From the NCBI RefSeq assembly GCF_018138145.1, contig NZ_CP073104.1, forward strand, positions 1,612,001-1,676,000: DNA of 64,000 bases, given 5' to 3'. The DNA is from Pseudomonas sp. SCA2728.1_7. GTDB lineage: Bacteria > Pseudomonadota > Gammaproteobacteria > Pseudomonadales > Pseudomonadaceae. The notes below the pieces were generated by a model, which was given only the letters and a program-made list of their open reading frames with translations, was not told where the DNA came from and ran no database searches. A program made the position numbers and the translations under genes. Positions 44,801 through 52,357 of the stretch are shown here, one piece after another (position 1 is the stretch's first letter; the number at the start of each line of letters is the position of its first letter).

Positions 44801-47687
44801 AGTTCCAGCCATTGGACGAGCCGTCCGCCGAGGTCAGATCCCATTTCGGCAAGTGGATGTGCTGGCCGATCACGTCGGTCGGCGTGCGCACCTGATAGTC
44901 GTCCATCTCGTAGGTGGCCGGCACCAGGTTGGTTTGCTGGTATTGCACGCAATCGAAAGTGTTCATGCGCATCACCAGCGGCTCTGGCGGACGCTGCTTG
45001 GTGATCACCGGCCAGGCGTCTTCCCACAGCGCCAGAATGCGCGCTTGCGGGAAGTGATAGCCGACCTTGTTGTACACCGCGTCGAACTGGATGTTGGCGG
45101 CTTTGTAAATGCGTGGGCGGTCGGCGGTGAAGCTCGAGGCGCCGACAAAGGACATGCCGTCGATGCGTTCACCGCTGGCGAACTCACCGCTGCCAGCGCT
45201 GCTGGTCAGGCGTTTTTGCCGATCGTCCATGCACGGTTCGTAGTACGGCGCGCCGGCCATTGGCAAGGCGCCGTTGGTGCGAAAGGCCTTGGCCACCACT
45301 TGATTGCCGGGCAGCAAGGCATAACTTGGATGGTCTTTTTTCGCGTGGAAGGCCATCGCCGCTTGTTCGACTTCGGTGCCTTCTTCCGGCAGGTAAATCG
45401 GTTTGGCGCGGGTGACTTCCTTGGAGAAGTCCAGCGAGGTGGTCACGGTGTGCGCTTCGCCTCCGGCCGAAACGCCATCCAGTGCGTGACGCTGCAAGCC
45501 GCCATTCCAGCCACCGGACTGCGCCGGGTCAAGGTTGGCCCACAGCGCTTTGCCGCTGGCCTTGAGCGCTTGCGCGGTGGCCGCGTCGAGCATGTCCAGC
45601 GGCGGGGTTGGCGGACGTTGGCCGACCGAACTTTCCATGCCACCGATCCAGAACGGATAGCCCGGGTTTTTCAGGCTGCCGTCGGCATTGCGGTTGGCTT
45701 CACTGCGATCGACCAGCGCCAGTGAGCCGATGGCTTGACCGCCAGCGTTGCCGCCGTGGTGCTCGCCGTCGTCATCGCCCTCTTCTTCGTCGTCATCATT
45801 ACCGGCGACCAGGGTTTCACCGATTTTCGGCACCACCACGACTTTGCCGGGCATCGGCGCCATGGCTTTGCCCGGCAGCGGCACAATCGCCGGTATCGGT
45901 GTGCCGGCAACGATTTCGCCGTCCGGCAAGGCGCGTGCACCGGCCGCCGGTTTGCCACTGCGCAAGGCAAACGGTTCGCTGTGATAACCGTCGGCGCCCT
46001 GCTGCGACACGTCGAGTCGAGTGCCTTCTTCGAAGACATCGTGCACCCGCCACATGGCCCACATGCCTTGGGCGAAGTGCGGATAGAAATGGCAGTGATA
46101 GATCGCATCGCCGGCCACGCGGTTGCGGTTGCCGGAACCGCCATTGGCGATTTCGTAGGTATAACCGGCGCCCGGCCCGATGCCTTGGGCGTCGACATAA
46201 TCGGAGTTGTCGTCGTTGGGGTTGAACAACCATTGATGGCCGTGCAAGTGGAAGATATGTTGCTCGTGGCCATTGTGGGTATTGCGGAATTTGACGAAGT
46301 CACCGATGTAGCTGTGGTTGACGTTCGACGGCTCCGACGGATACAGGGCCATGGTGGCTTTCACCCCGATCTGATCGGCGCGCGGTGTCTGGCCTGGGGC
46401 GATGTTCTCAAGCCCGGCGTTGGCCGGCACATCCACCAGCATTGCCACATCGCCAACGGTGTGCGAACTGAGGAAGAATTCTTCGTAGGCGCAGGACAGG
46501 CAATCGTGCATCGGCCCTACGCCCAAGCGGTTGGCGACCACTTCGGCGCCCATGCCGCCGGAGCCGTAGTTGATCATGAACGAGTCGCGGGTCGGCTCCA
46601 GCACATGGGCCATCACCGGATCCGCCCAGTACGCGGGGAACGCTTGGGTGGCGGCGGTTTCGTCCTGGAATTGCGAGGCAAAATCGCGGAACGCTTCGAG
46701 GCGGTTGGGGATCGCCGGGTTGCGTTTGCCCATCGATTCCAGCGGATAGGTGCTGGGCGGGAAACTGCCGTCGGCGTTGCTGCCCATGACAATCGCATCG
46801 CTTTCGCTGGAAATGATTTCATTGCCGTCGACCATGCTGATGATCGGCGTACCGGCCTTGCCTTCACGCAACCACGGTTCGCGTTGCGGGTAGCGCGCCT
46901 GGTAATCGACGATCGGTTGGCCGGTGGGCGCGCGGCCCGTGGTGGCCAGGCGCATTTCTTCTTCGGTAAGGGTATTGCGATAAGTGCGACCGCCCTTGGG
47001 CAGCACGACGACCTGACCGAACAAGCCATTGGCAACGTTGCCGGCCGCACCCTCGCCACCGAACGTTGCGCCACGGCTGCTGACGGCAAACGCGCCCTCG
47101 CGCTCGGCGTACAGGGTGTAGGAACGGCTGGCACCCGGTGGCACCAGACTGTTGGCGTTACGCCCGGTGAACGAAGAAATGTCATCGATGCTGTTCACCG
47201 CTTGCAGGCCGTTGACCTGGAAACCGACGTGACGATCCGCCACCTGCTCATCGACTTTGAAGGCTTCGGCGCCGTTGGCGTTTTCGACCCCTTCCTCGCC
47301 CTCGTTTTCAAAGTGCTTGTTCGGGTTGGCCTGATAGTCGAGCAGGTTCTGCAGATTGATCGTCAGGCAATCGCCGGCAGCTACGCGCAACACCAGCGGC
47401 CGCGGACGCTTGTCCGGACGCAGCGAGACTTTGCCCGGCGCCGCTGAGCCGCCGTACGCCAGCGACTGGTCATGTTCATCCACCACGTCGCGGCGCAAGG
47501 CGAACATCATGCCGTTGGCGTTCTGCGCACCGAGGCGGTTGAACATCAGCGGTTGATCGAAGGCGACGACGTTGGCCACCAGATTGTGCTCGCAACGCAC
47601 AGCCGCGCCGGCCAGTTCGACGCTGAGCATCGAGGCCAGAATCAGCAGCCAGTTCAACAGAGACGGAGCGTGATGAATGCCAACCAT
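41862..47687 (-). CDS. mnxG: Giant multicopper oxidase, MnxG-like Mn(II) oxidase
   Basis: A 1941-residue exported protein made of many cupredoxin domains. Copper-ligand motifs include HIFHLHGHQW (about residue 480), YHCHFYPHFAQGMW (about 530, T1 and T3 ligands), FTHDHLGPSTHQQ (about 1045) and HNVTLHGVKW (about 1310). An acidic GNDDDEEEGDDDGEHHGG insert near residue 635 could bind divalent cations. ATG 47687 has GAGG nine bases upstream and opens a signal peptide; the longer frame to 47759 lies across the sigma-54 promoter and is rejected. The length and domain order match MnxG of Mn-oxidising P. putida. It is transcribed from a near-perfect sigma-54 promoter. Confidence 0.9.
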   Translation of the reverse strand: MVGIHHAPSLLNWLLILASMLSVELAGAAVRCEHNLVANVVAFDQPLMFNRLGAQNANGMMFALRRDVVDEHDQSLAYGGSAAPGKVSLRPDKRPRPLVLRVAAGDCLTINLQNLLDYQANPNKHFENEGEEGVENANGAEAFKVDEQVADRHVGFQVNGLQAVNSIDDISSFTGRNANSLVPPGASRSYTLYAEREGAFAVSSRGATFGGEGAAGNVANGLFGQVVVLPKGGRTYRNTLTEEEMRLATTGRAPTGQPIVDYQARYPQREPWLREGKAGTPIISMVDGNEIISSESDAIVMGSNADGSFPPSTYPLESMGKRNPAIPNRLEAFRDFASQFQDETAATQAFPAYWADPVMAHVLEPTRDSFMINYGSGGMGAEVVANRLGVGPMHDCLSCAYEEFFLSSHTVGDVAMLVDVPANAGLENIAPGQTPRADQIGVKATMALYPSEPSNVNHSYIGDFVKFRNTHNGHEQHIFHLHGHQWLFNPNDDNSDYVDAQGIGPGAGYTYEIANGGSGNRNRVAGDAIYHCHFYPHFAQGMWAMWRVHDVFEEGTRLDVSQQGADGYHSEPFALRSGKPAAGARALPDGEIVAGTPIPAIVPLPGKAMAPMPGKVVVVPKIGETLVAGNDDDEEEGDDDGEHHGGNAGGQAIGSLALVDRSEANRNADGSLKNPGYPFWIGGMESSVGQRPPTPPLDMLDAATAQALKASGKALWANLDPAQSGGWNGGLQRHALDGVSAGGEAHTVTTSLDFSKEVTRAKPIYLPEEGTEVEQAAMAFHAKKDHPSYALLPGNQVVAKAFRTNGALPMAGAPYYEPCMDDRQKRLTSSAGSGEFASGERIDGMSFVGASSFTADRPRIYKAANIQFDAVYNKVGYHFPQARILALWEDAWPVITKQRPPEPLVMRMNTFDCVQYQQTNLVPATYEMDDYQVRTPTDVIGQHIHLPKWDLTSADGSSNGWNYEDGVLSPGAVQERIHAIREFNQCASTDPRDGTQACPKAKNHPFFGQYGRADWLGARTAMQRWFVDPVVNAKGVDRGLGTIFTHDHLGPSTHQQIGLYATVLAEPAGSTWFHAETGEPLYSGARQDGGPTSWQAVINTGDLDGDGKNDSFREFFLEYSDFQHAYEAGVYVGAGPNGVPNAQAFPATADSFRYAINPPVRNNASNLLEGVLEVQGGQVPGCPSRPCPQAISVDDPGMFVVNYRNEPLALRVYDPNKVGPDGKRGMQADGLGGDLSFAMQSRTDRAIPAMNLAPNLLTSATGPTGGTTLFPPHINKGGAEPGDPFTPMLRTYTGDNVRLRVHAGGHEEEHNVTLHGVKWLQSGSGFGNSSNSGWRASQMIGISEQMGFIAPVSMLSSSAATTGDYLYSMDASIEGYWSGIWGVMRNYTAKRADLFAIPNNPNPAGMRNTVAFEGSCPRISANPNGIGTRPTVQRNYEVVAALANDILGNALGLTIGDPEGLGQHVGGPLNPAGGTLVLNSRTVSIPQVTVTDPEDGETITIGGQSGPLHDPTAILYVRKSDLDPLSGKLKPGIPVEPLVLRAAAGDCINITLENRLPSVMPDLTQTAVMQGMVKRDRNSGLGSTTFSNNLMRPSSHVGLHAQLLAYDITKSDGANVGANPIQTVPPRVGNSGAYPTRTYQYYAGHLEREGKPVTQLGRSVDNINATAVEFGGLNFTPADVIKQPQKGLGGAMSILPIGATWVDDARKVNATVTAPGQTSYRDFAMVWHKALNTRWANGRPVEGIAAEGFGVPTDPQDNSSMAINYKTEPLWYRFGLAPDAPFGHADGAGYGDMTNAHMAYSNALVGGDPQTPVLYAKPGQPFRTHILMPSGGSRGTTFQLDGHVWSVNPFQAEKSDVGGYPMGSPGVGSVRFGYNPMSMYIGAHESVLPAAHFSFMIPSAGGSNAIPGDYLFRDYAAYGNTSGLWGLLRVTNEPEPAPQGQ

Positions 47688-47742
47688 GATCAGTAACCTC
47701 GTAGTGGGTGCTCTTGGGAACACTTCTCGACAAATGCCCCGG

Positions 47743-47758
47743 AGCAATCCGCGTGCCA
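47743..47758 (-). promoter_or_regulatory. Sigma-54 promoter of mnxG (near-perfect consensus)
   Basis: On the minus strand: TGGCACG-CGGA-TTGCT, matching TGGCACG-N4-TTGCW at every conserved position. The predicted start near 47732 gives a 45-base leader to ATG 47687. The best sigma-54 site in the window. Confidence 0.88.
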
Positions 47759-47808
47759 CAAAAAATTACATGTCCGTTCAAGCAGTTACCGCAACGATTT
47801 GAGAGTTC

Positions 47809-47872
47809 GGGGGATATTCCCCACCCGTTTCCCCCACTTTTCGGGCCTTGGCCGTTTGCCCCGAAAGTGGGG
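47809..47872. promoter_or_regulatory. Putative MnxR binding sites upstream of mnxG
   Basis: CCCCG-AAAG-TGGGG at 47859-47872 (perfect) and CCCCA-CTTT-TCGGG at 47832-47845 (one mismatch), 27 bases apart centre to centre and together forming a larger inverted repeat. A reversed palindrome GGGGG-ATAT-TCCCC lies at 47809-47822. The two main sites are centred about 107 and 134 bases upstream of the predicted start. Confidence 0.65.
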
Positions 47873-47887
47873 AAAACCGGGTTGGGG

Positions 47888-48496
47888 TCACAACGGCGCA
47901 TCCATGGCCAGCCCTTGCAGACGCCGGTACTGACGCAAGACATTCGGCACATAACGCTGGGTTTCGGCGAACGGCGGAATCACCCGGCCACGGCTGAGCA
48001 CCGCGTCCGGCCCGGCGTTGTAGGCCGCCACCGCGAGAGCAATGTCGTTGTCGAACAGGGTCATCAGGCGCTTGAGGTATTTGGCCCCGCCCTGGATGTT
48101 GGCCTTGGGGTCGTAGACGTCGGTCACACCCAGCTCGCGTGCGGTGTCGGGCATTAACTGCATCAGTCCGCCGGCGCCTTTGGCCGAGGTCGCGCCTGGG
48201 TTGTAATGGGATTCGGCATTGATCACCGCGTGCAGCAGCGCTTCGGGTAATTGATTGACTTTGGCGGCTGCCGAGACCAGTTCCGCGTAGGGCTGGTTGG
48301 CGATCATTTGTGGCTGTTGATCGAGGCTGGCCACAGGCATTTCAGCCTCGTGGATCACCCGTTCGTAAGTGCGTCCGGGCCGGTGAACGTTGGACAGCAC
48401 GTAGCTGCCCTTGGCGTCCACGGAGATGAACACATCGGCCTGCGCGGCGCCGCTGAGCAGCACACAACCGAGCAATCCGCTGGCGATAAATTTCAT
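47888..48496 (-). CDS. Lytic transglycosylase (SLT domain), exported
   Basis: A 202-residue protein with signal peptide (ending AQA). After a DVFISVDAKGSYVLSN N-terminal segment, an SLT domain has catalytic Glu in HAVINAESHYNPGA, plus AKGAGGLMQLMPDTARELG and AVAAYNAGP. These enzymes cut the glycan strands of peptidoglycan and often make room for envelope-spanning machines. ATG 48496 is chosen with GGGAGG upstream; the frame is open further up without a signal. Divergent from gspG, with overlapping control sequences, suggesting use by the secretion apparatus. Confidence 0.9.
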   Translation of the reverse strand: MKFIASGLLGCVLLSGAAQADVFISVDAKGSYVLSNVHRPGRTYERVIHEAEMPVASLDQQPQMIANQPYAELVSAAAKVNQLPEALLHAVINAESHYNPGATSAKGAGGLMQLMPDTARELGVTDVYDPKANIQGGAKYLKRLMTLFDNDIALAVAAYNAGPDAVLSRGRVIPPFAETQRYVPNVLRQYRRLQGLAMDAPL

Positions 48497-48515
48497 GTCG
48501 GGCCTCCCCGGATCG

Positions 48516-48545
48516 ACCCCGATAAATTGGGGGAAATGCCCCAAT
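48516..48545. promoter_or_regulatory. Variant palindromes between the transglycosylase and gspG
   Basis: ACCCCGATAAATTGGGGG (48516-48533) and TTGGGG-GAAATG-CCCCAA (48527-48544) are overlapping G/C-run palindromes related to, but spaced differently from, the CCCCR-N4-YGGGG sites. They lie about 120-140 bases upstream of the weak plus-strand sigma-54-like element. Confidence 0.35.
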
Positions 48546-48567
48546 GGCCGATCACGTTTGAGCCATA

Positions 48568-48583
48568 CGCAAGCACTGTGCCG
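48568..48583 (-). promoter_or_regulatory. Candidate sigma-54 promoter of the lytic transglycosylase gene
   Basis: On the minus strand: CGGCACA-GTGC-TTGCG. GG and GC are exactly ten bases apart and the GGCAC and TTGC cores are intact. The predicted start near 48557 gives a leader of about 60 bases to ATG 48496. Confidence 0.6.
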
Positions 48584-48637
48584 ACTCTTGATAAGCCCGT
48601 ACCACAAGGGCTTCAGCCAAGTTGACGTTCTTGAGTG

Positions 48638-48653
48638 GGGGCTGAGCATGGCA
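48638..48653 (+). promoter_or_regulatory. Weak sigma-54-like element before gspG
   Basis: GGGGCTG-AGCA-TGGCA has correct GG-N10-GC spacing and a fair -12, but a poor -24. It would start a transcript near 48664, about 40 bases before ATG 48703. Listed because of its position relative to the palindromes. Confidence 0.3.
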
Positions 48654-48702
48654 TTTGCATAAGCCCTTTACGCGACACGGCTGCCACTCACGGGAGGTCA
48701 TC

Positions 48703-49131
48703 ATGAAGCTGCAATTTCGTCCGCGTGACCAACGCGGTTTTACCCTGCTCGAATTGCTCGTGGTGCTGGTGGTGCTCGGCCTGTTGGCCGGGATCGTCGC
48801 GCCGAAATACTTCGCCCAACTCGGCCGCTCGGAAGTGAAAGTGGCCAAGGCGCAGATCGAAGGACTGAGCAAGGCACTGGACATCTATCGACTGGAGGTC
48901 GGCCATTACCCGTCCACCGAACAGGGCTTGCAGGCCTTGGTCACCGCACCCAGCGACGAGGCGAAATGGACCGGCCCGTACCTGCAGAAAAAGCTCCCGC
49001 AGGATCCGTGGGGACGTAACTACACCTACCGCTATCCCGGCGAAAACAGCGAGTACGACTTGCTGTCGATGGGCAAGGACGGCCAGCCCGGCGGCGAAGG
49101 CGAAAACGCCGAAGTGACCAACTGGCAGTGA
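48703..49131 (+). CDS. gspG: Type II secretion major pseudopilin GspG
   Basis: A 142-residue prepilin. Leader MKLQFRPRDQRG then FTLLELLVVLVVLGLLAGIVAP with Glu5, followed by the classic GspG features: RLEVGHYPSTEQGLQALV, PYLQKKLPQDPWGRNYTYRYPG and the calcium-loop end LSMGKDGQPGG. ATG 48703 has GGGAGG five bases upstream. It is separated by about 20 kb from the rest of the secretion apparatus but adjacent to gspF, divergent from the transglycosylase. Confidence 0.95.
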   Translation: MKLQFRPRDQRGFTLLELLVVLVVLGLLAGIVAPKYFAQLGRSEVKVAKAQIEGLSKALDIYRLEVGHYPSTEQGLQALVTAPSDEAKWTGPYLQKKLPQDPWGRNYTYRYPGENSEYDLLSMGKDGQPGGEGENAEVTNWQ

Positions 49132-49145
49132 GCGGAGCGCGGCCC

Positions 49146-50333
49146 ATGCGATTTCATTTGAAAGCGGTTGGCAAGGCTGGGGTGGTGTCCTTGAGTGTGG
49201 AGGCGCCGGGTGACAGCGAGGCGCGGCGCATCGCCGAGGATCAGGGTTTGCGCGTGCTCAGCCTGCACGTAGACAAGCACTGGCGTTCGCTGAAACTGCG
49301 TCAGCGCGAGACCTTCAATCTGGTGTTGTTCAGCCAGGAACTGACCACGCTGCTCAATGCCGGCCTACCGTTGATCGATGCGCTGGAAAGCCTCGCCGAA
49401 AAAGAATCCGCCCCCGCTGCCCGGAAAACCTTGAGTGAGCTGGTTCGCTTGCTTTACGAGGGCAAATCCTTCTCGCAGGCGTTGGGCCAGTTGTCGGCGG
49501 TGTTCCCGCCGCTGTACGTGGCGCTGGTACAGTCCAGCGAGAAGACCGGTGCGGTCGGCGATGCGCTGGGCCGCTATGTCAGTTATCGCCAGCGCATGGA
49601 CGAGGTGCGCCAGAAGATCATCAGCGCCTCGATCTACCCGATGCTGTTGCTGATAGTCGGCGGTGGCGTGGTGCTGTTCCTGATGGGTTATGTGGTGCCG
49701 CGCTTCAGTCTGGTGTTTGAAGGCTTGGGCAATAACCTGCCTTGGCTGTCGCAGGTGTTGATGAGTAGCGGCATGTTTTTGCATGCGCATCAGGCGGAGT
49801 TCTTCGGTGCATTGGCAGCCATTGTCATCACCCTCGCCGTGCTGCAAAAGCAACCGGCGTTTCGCCGTGGCCTGGATCGGCTGGTGGAGAAACTGCCGGC
49901 CGTGCATCAACGGATTTTCATGTATGAACTGGCGCGGTTTTATCGCTCGCTGGGGATTCTGCTGCAAGGCGGGATTCCACTGGTGACCGCCATGGCCATG
50001 GTGCGCGGCTTGCTTACCGTGGCATCACGGGTGCGACTCGATCAGGCGTGCGAGCGGGTGCGCGAGGGGCAATCGCTGTCCACCGCGCTGGAACTCAATC
50101 ACCTGGTGACGCCGGTCTCGCTACGACTGCTGCGCGCCGGCGAACAGTCCGGCAACCTCGGGCAGATGATGGAACGCAGCGCCGATTTCTACGACGAGGA
50201 AATCAGCCGCTGGCTGGAGTGGTTCGTGAAGTTGTTCGAGCCGCTGCTGATGACGTTTATCGGCCTGCTGATCGGGGTCATCGTGATCCTGATGTACATC
50301 CCGATTTTCGAACTGGCTTCGAGTATTCACTGA
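49146..50333 (+). CDS. gspF: Type II secretion inner-membrane platform protein GspF
   Basis: A 395-residue polytopic protein with two GspF/PilC repeats. Motifs: LVLFSQELTTLLNAGLPLIDAL, FPPLYVALVQSSEKTGAVGDAL, membrane helix MLLLIVGGGVVLFLMGYVVP, then the second copy LARFYRSLGILLQGGIPLVTAM and LLRAGEQSGNLGQMM and a C-terminal helix LMTFIGLLIGVIVILMYIPIF. Start: ATG 49146 (GGAG nine bases before); an in-frame GTG at 49128 would overlap gspG. It anchors the ATPase and pseudopilus. Confidence 0.93.
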   Translation: MRFHLKAVGKAGVVSLSVEAPGDSEARRIAEDQGLRVLSLHVDKHWRSLKLRQRETFNLVLFSQELTTLLNAGLPLIDALESLAEKESAPAARKTLSELVRLLYEGKSFSQALGQLSAVFPPLYVALVQSSEKTGAVGDALGRYVSYRQRMDEVRQKIISASIYPMLLLIVGGGVVLFLMGYVVPRFSLVFEGLGNNLPWLSQVLMSSGMFLHAHQAEFFGALAAIVITLAVLQKQPAFRRGLDRLVEKLPAVHQRIFMYELARFYRSLGILLQGGIPLVTAMAMVRGLLTVASRVRLDQACERVREGQSLSTALELNHLVTPVSLRLLRAGEQSGNLGQMMERSADFYDEEISRWLEWFVKLFEPLLMTFIGLLIGVIVILMYIPIFELASSIH

Positions 50334-50409
50334 CCCCGGGGAACGGGTCCGGTCCCTGCAACAACGCACTTTTACGTTCCCAAACAAAACCACAAAGACG
50401 GAGAACGAT

Positions 50410-51030
50410 ATGCACATTAAAAAGCTCGTGCTCGCAATGGCCATCGGCGCAGTTCTGTCAGCGTCAACGGTGCTGATTCCGGACAGTTTGTCCGGGGTAT
50501 CCAGTGCTTATGCCAAGGATGGTGGGAGTGGTGGTGGAGGCAGTGGGGGCGGTGGGGGCGGTGGCGGAGGAAGTGGAGGTGGCGGTGGCGGTCATGGCGG
50601 CAATGGCGGTGGCAGCGGTGGTGGGAGCGGTGGAAGTGGCGGTGGCAGCGGTGGCGGCGGCAGTCATGGGGGCGGCGGCAATAGTGGCAGCGGTGGCGGC
50701 GGCAACAGTGGCCACAGCGGCAGCGACCACGGCTCGGGACACTCGGGCGACAGCGCCTCATCCGGCCGCAACGGCACGCACGCCGAAGCGGGAGATGACC
50801 ACGGCGTCCATCGGGCGGGTGAAGTCGGCGATGACCACGGCGTCCACCGCGCGGGTGAAGTCGGCGATGACCACGGCGTCCACCGCGCTGGCGAAGTCGG
50901 TGATGACCACGGCGTCCACCGCGCTGGCGAAGTCGGTGATGATCGTGGCGTCCATGCTGCGGCTGAAGCCGGCGATGATCGCGGCGTGCATGTCGGCGGC
51001 GAGCCTGGCGATGACAAGCGCGCCAACTAA
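50410..51030 (+). CDS. Exported Gly-rich protein with tandem GDDHGVHRAGEV repeats
   Basis: A 206-residue protein. A signal peptide (about residues 1-35, ending AYA) precedes a near-pure Gly/Ser tract (about residues 37-105) with scattered His, then a linker and four almost identical 12-residue repeats GDDHGVHRAGEV plus two diverged ones (GDDRGVHAAAEA, GDDRGVHVGGEP). Asp-Asp-His and His-rich repeats look suited to binding divalent metals. It follows gspF by 76 bases in the same direction, so it could be secreted by this apparatus or be a matrix component. The DNA repeat unit is 36 bp. No family recognised. A leader start behind GGAGAACGAT. Confidence 0.72.
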   Translation: MHIKKLVLAMAIGAVLSASTVLIPDSLSGVSSAYAKDGGSGGGGSGGGGGGGGGSGGGGGGHGGNGGGSGGGSGGSGGGSGGGGSHGGGGNSGSGGGGNSGHSGSDHGSGHSGDSASSGRNGTHAEAGDDHGVHRAGEVGDDHGVHRAGEVGDDHGVHRAGEVGDDHGVHRAGEVGDDRGVHAAAEAGDDRGVHVGGEPGDDKRAN

Positions 51031-51053
51031 TCATTAGACACACCGCAAAACCT

Positions 51054-52338
51054 GTGGGAGCGAGCCTGCTCGCGAATGCTGTGGGTCAGTCAATGATGTT
51101 TTGACTGACACAACGCTTTCGCGAGCAAGCTCGCTCCCCCAAGGGTTTGTGGCGTGCGCAGATTTCGCAGACAACCACCATCAATTGTAGGAGCGAGCCT
51201 GCTCGCGATAGCGGTCATTCAGACACTGAAGCTGTGACAGACAGAACGCTATCGCGAGCAGGCTCACTCCTACAGGGTTTTTGCGGCGTTTGAAGATTAC
51301 GCAAACGACCGTTAACAAATGTGGGAGCGAGCCTGCTCGCGAATGCTGTGGGTCAGTCAATGATGTTTTGACTGACACAACGCTTTCGCGAGCAGGCTCG
51401 CTCCCACAGGGTTTTGTGGCGTGCGCAGATTTCGCAGACAACCACCATCAATTGTAGGAGTGAGCCTGCTCGCGATAGCGGTCATTCAGACACTGAAGCT
51501 GTGACAGACAGAACGCTATCGCGAGCAGGCTCACTCCAACAGGGTTTTGTGGCGTACGCAGATTCCGCAGAAGACCCTTATCAAATGTGGGAGTGAGCCT
51601 GCTCGCGAATGCTGTGGGTCAGCCAATGATGTTTTGACTGACAGTACGCTTTCGCGAGCAGGCTCGCTCCCACAGGGTTTTGTGGCGTGCGCAGATTTCG
51701 CAGACAACCACCATAAATTGTAGGAGTGAGCCTGCTCGCGATAGCGGTCATTCAGACACTGAAGCTGTGACAGACAGAACGCTATCGCGAGCAGGCTCAC
51801 TCCAACAGGGTTTTGTGGCGTACGCAGATTCCGCAGAAGACCCTTATCAAATGTGGGAGTGAGCCTGCTCGCGAATGCTGTGGGTCAGCCAATGATGTTT
51901 TGACTGACAGTACGCTTTCGCGAGCAGGCTCGCTCCCACAGGGTTTTGTGGCGTGCGCAGATTTCGCAGACAACCACCATAAATTGTAGGAGTGAGCCTG
52001 CTCGCGATAGCGGTCATTCAGACACTGAAGCTGTGACAGACAGAACGCTATCGCGAGCAGGCTCACTCCAACAGGGTTTTGTGGCGTACGCAGATTCCGC
52101 AGAAGACCCTTATCAAATGTGGGAGTGAGCCTGCTCGCGAATGCTGTGGGTCAGTCAATGATGTTTTGCCTGACACAACGCTTTCGCGAGCAGGCTCGCT
52201 CCCACAGGGTTTTGTGGCGTGCGCAGATTTCGCAGACAACCACCATCAATTGTAGGGGTGAGCCTGCTCGCGATAGCGGTCATTCAGGCACTGAAGCTGT
52301 GACAGACAGAACGCTATCGCGAGCAGGCTCACTCCTAC
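51054..52338. repeat. Five-unit tandem array of double REP pairs (266-bp period)
   Basis: Units begin at 51054, 51321, 51587, 51853 and 52119, each about 266 bases and holding two different inverted REP pairs (GTGGGAGYGAGCCTGCTCGC with AATGCTGTGGGTCAG, then GTAGGAGTGAGCCTGCTCGC with ATAGCGGTCATTCAGAC). About twenty REP half-sites in 1.3 kb. The middle units are almost identical, so recent tandem amplification. Contains no gene. Confidence 0.95.
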
Positions 52339-52357
52339 TGTTTTATCCGCGTATAAA

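Noticed and set aside
42012..47447. Long plus-strand open frames (42012-44186, 44316-45725, 45735-47447)
   Set aside because: All are antisense to mnxG, whose copper motifs are intact. Arg/Ala/Val/His-rich shadow sequences.
47688..47759. Extended start for MnxG at 47759
   Set aside because: It would place the translation start within or upstream of the sigma-54 promoter; ATG 47687 has a ribosome site and signal peptide.
50793..50995. Possible CRISPR-like 36-bp repeats
   Set aside because: The units are contiguous without spacers, keep one reading frame and encode GDDHGVHRAGEV, so they are coding tandem repeats.
51414..52128. Repeated 60-codon frames
   Set aside because: They are identical every 266 bases because the REP array is repeated; no ribosome sites or domain features.
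51054..52338. CRISPR-like regularity of the long repeat array
   Set aside because: Units are 266 bases, made of inverted REP pairs, with repeated rather than unique spacers; no cas genes.
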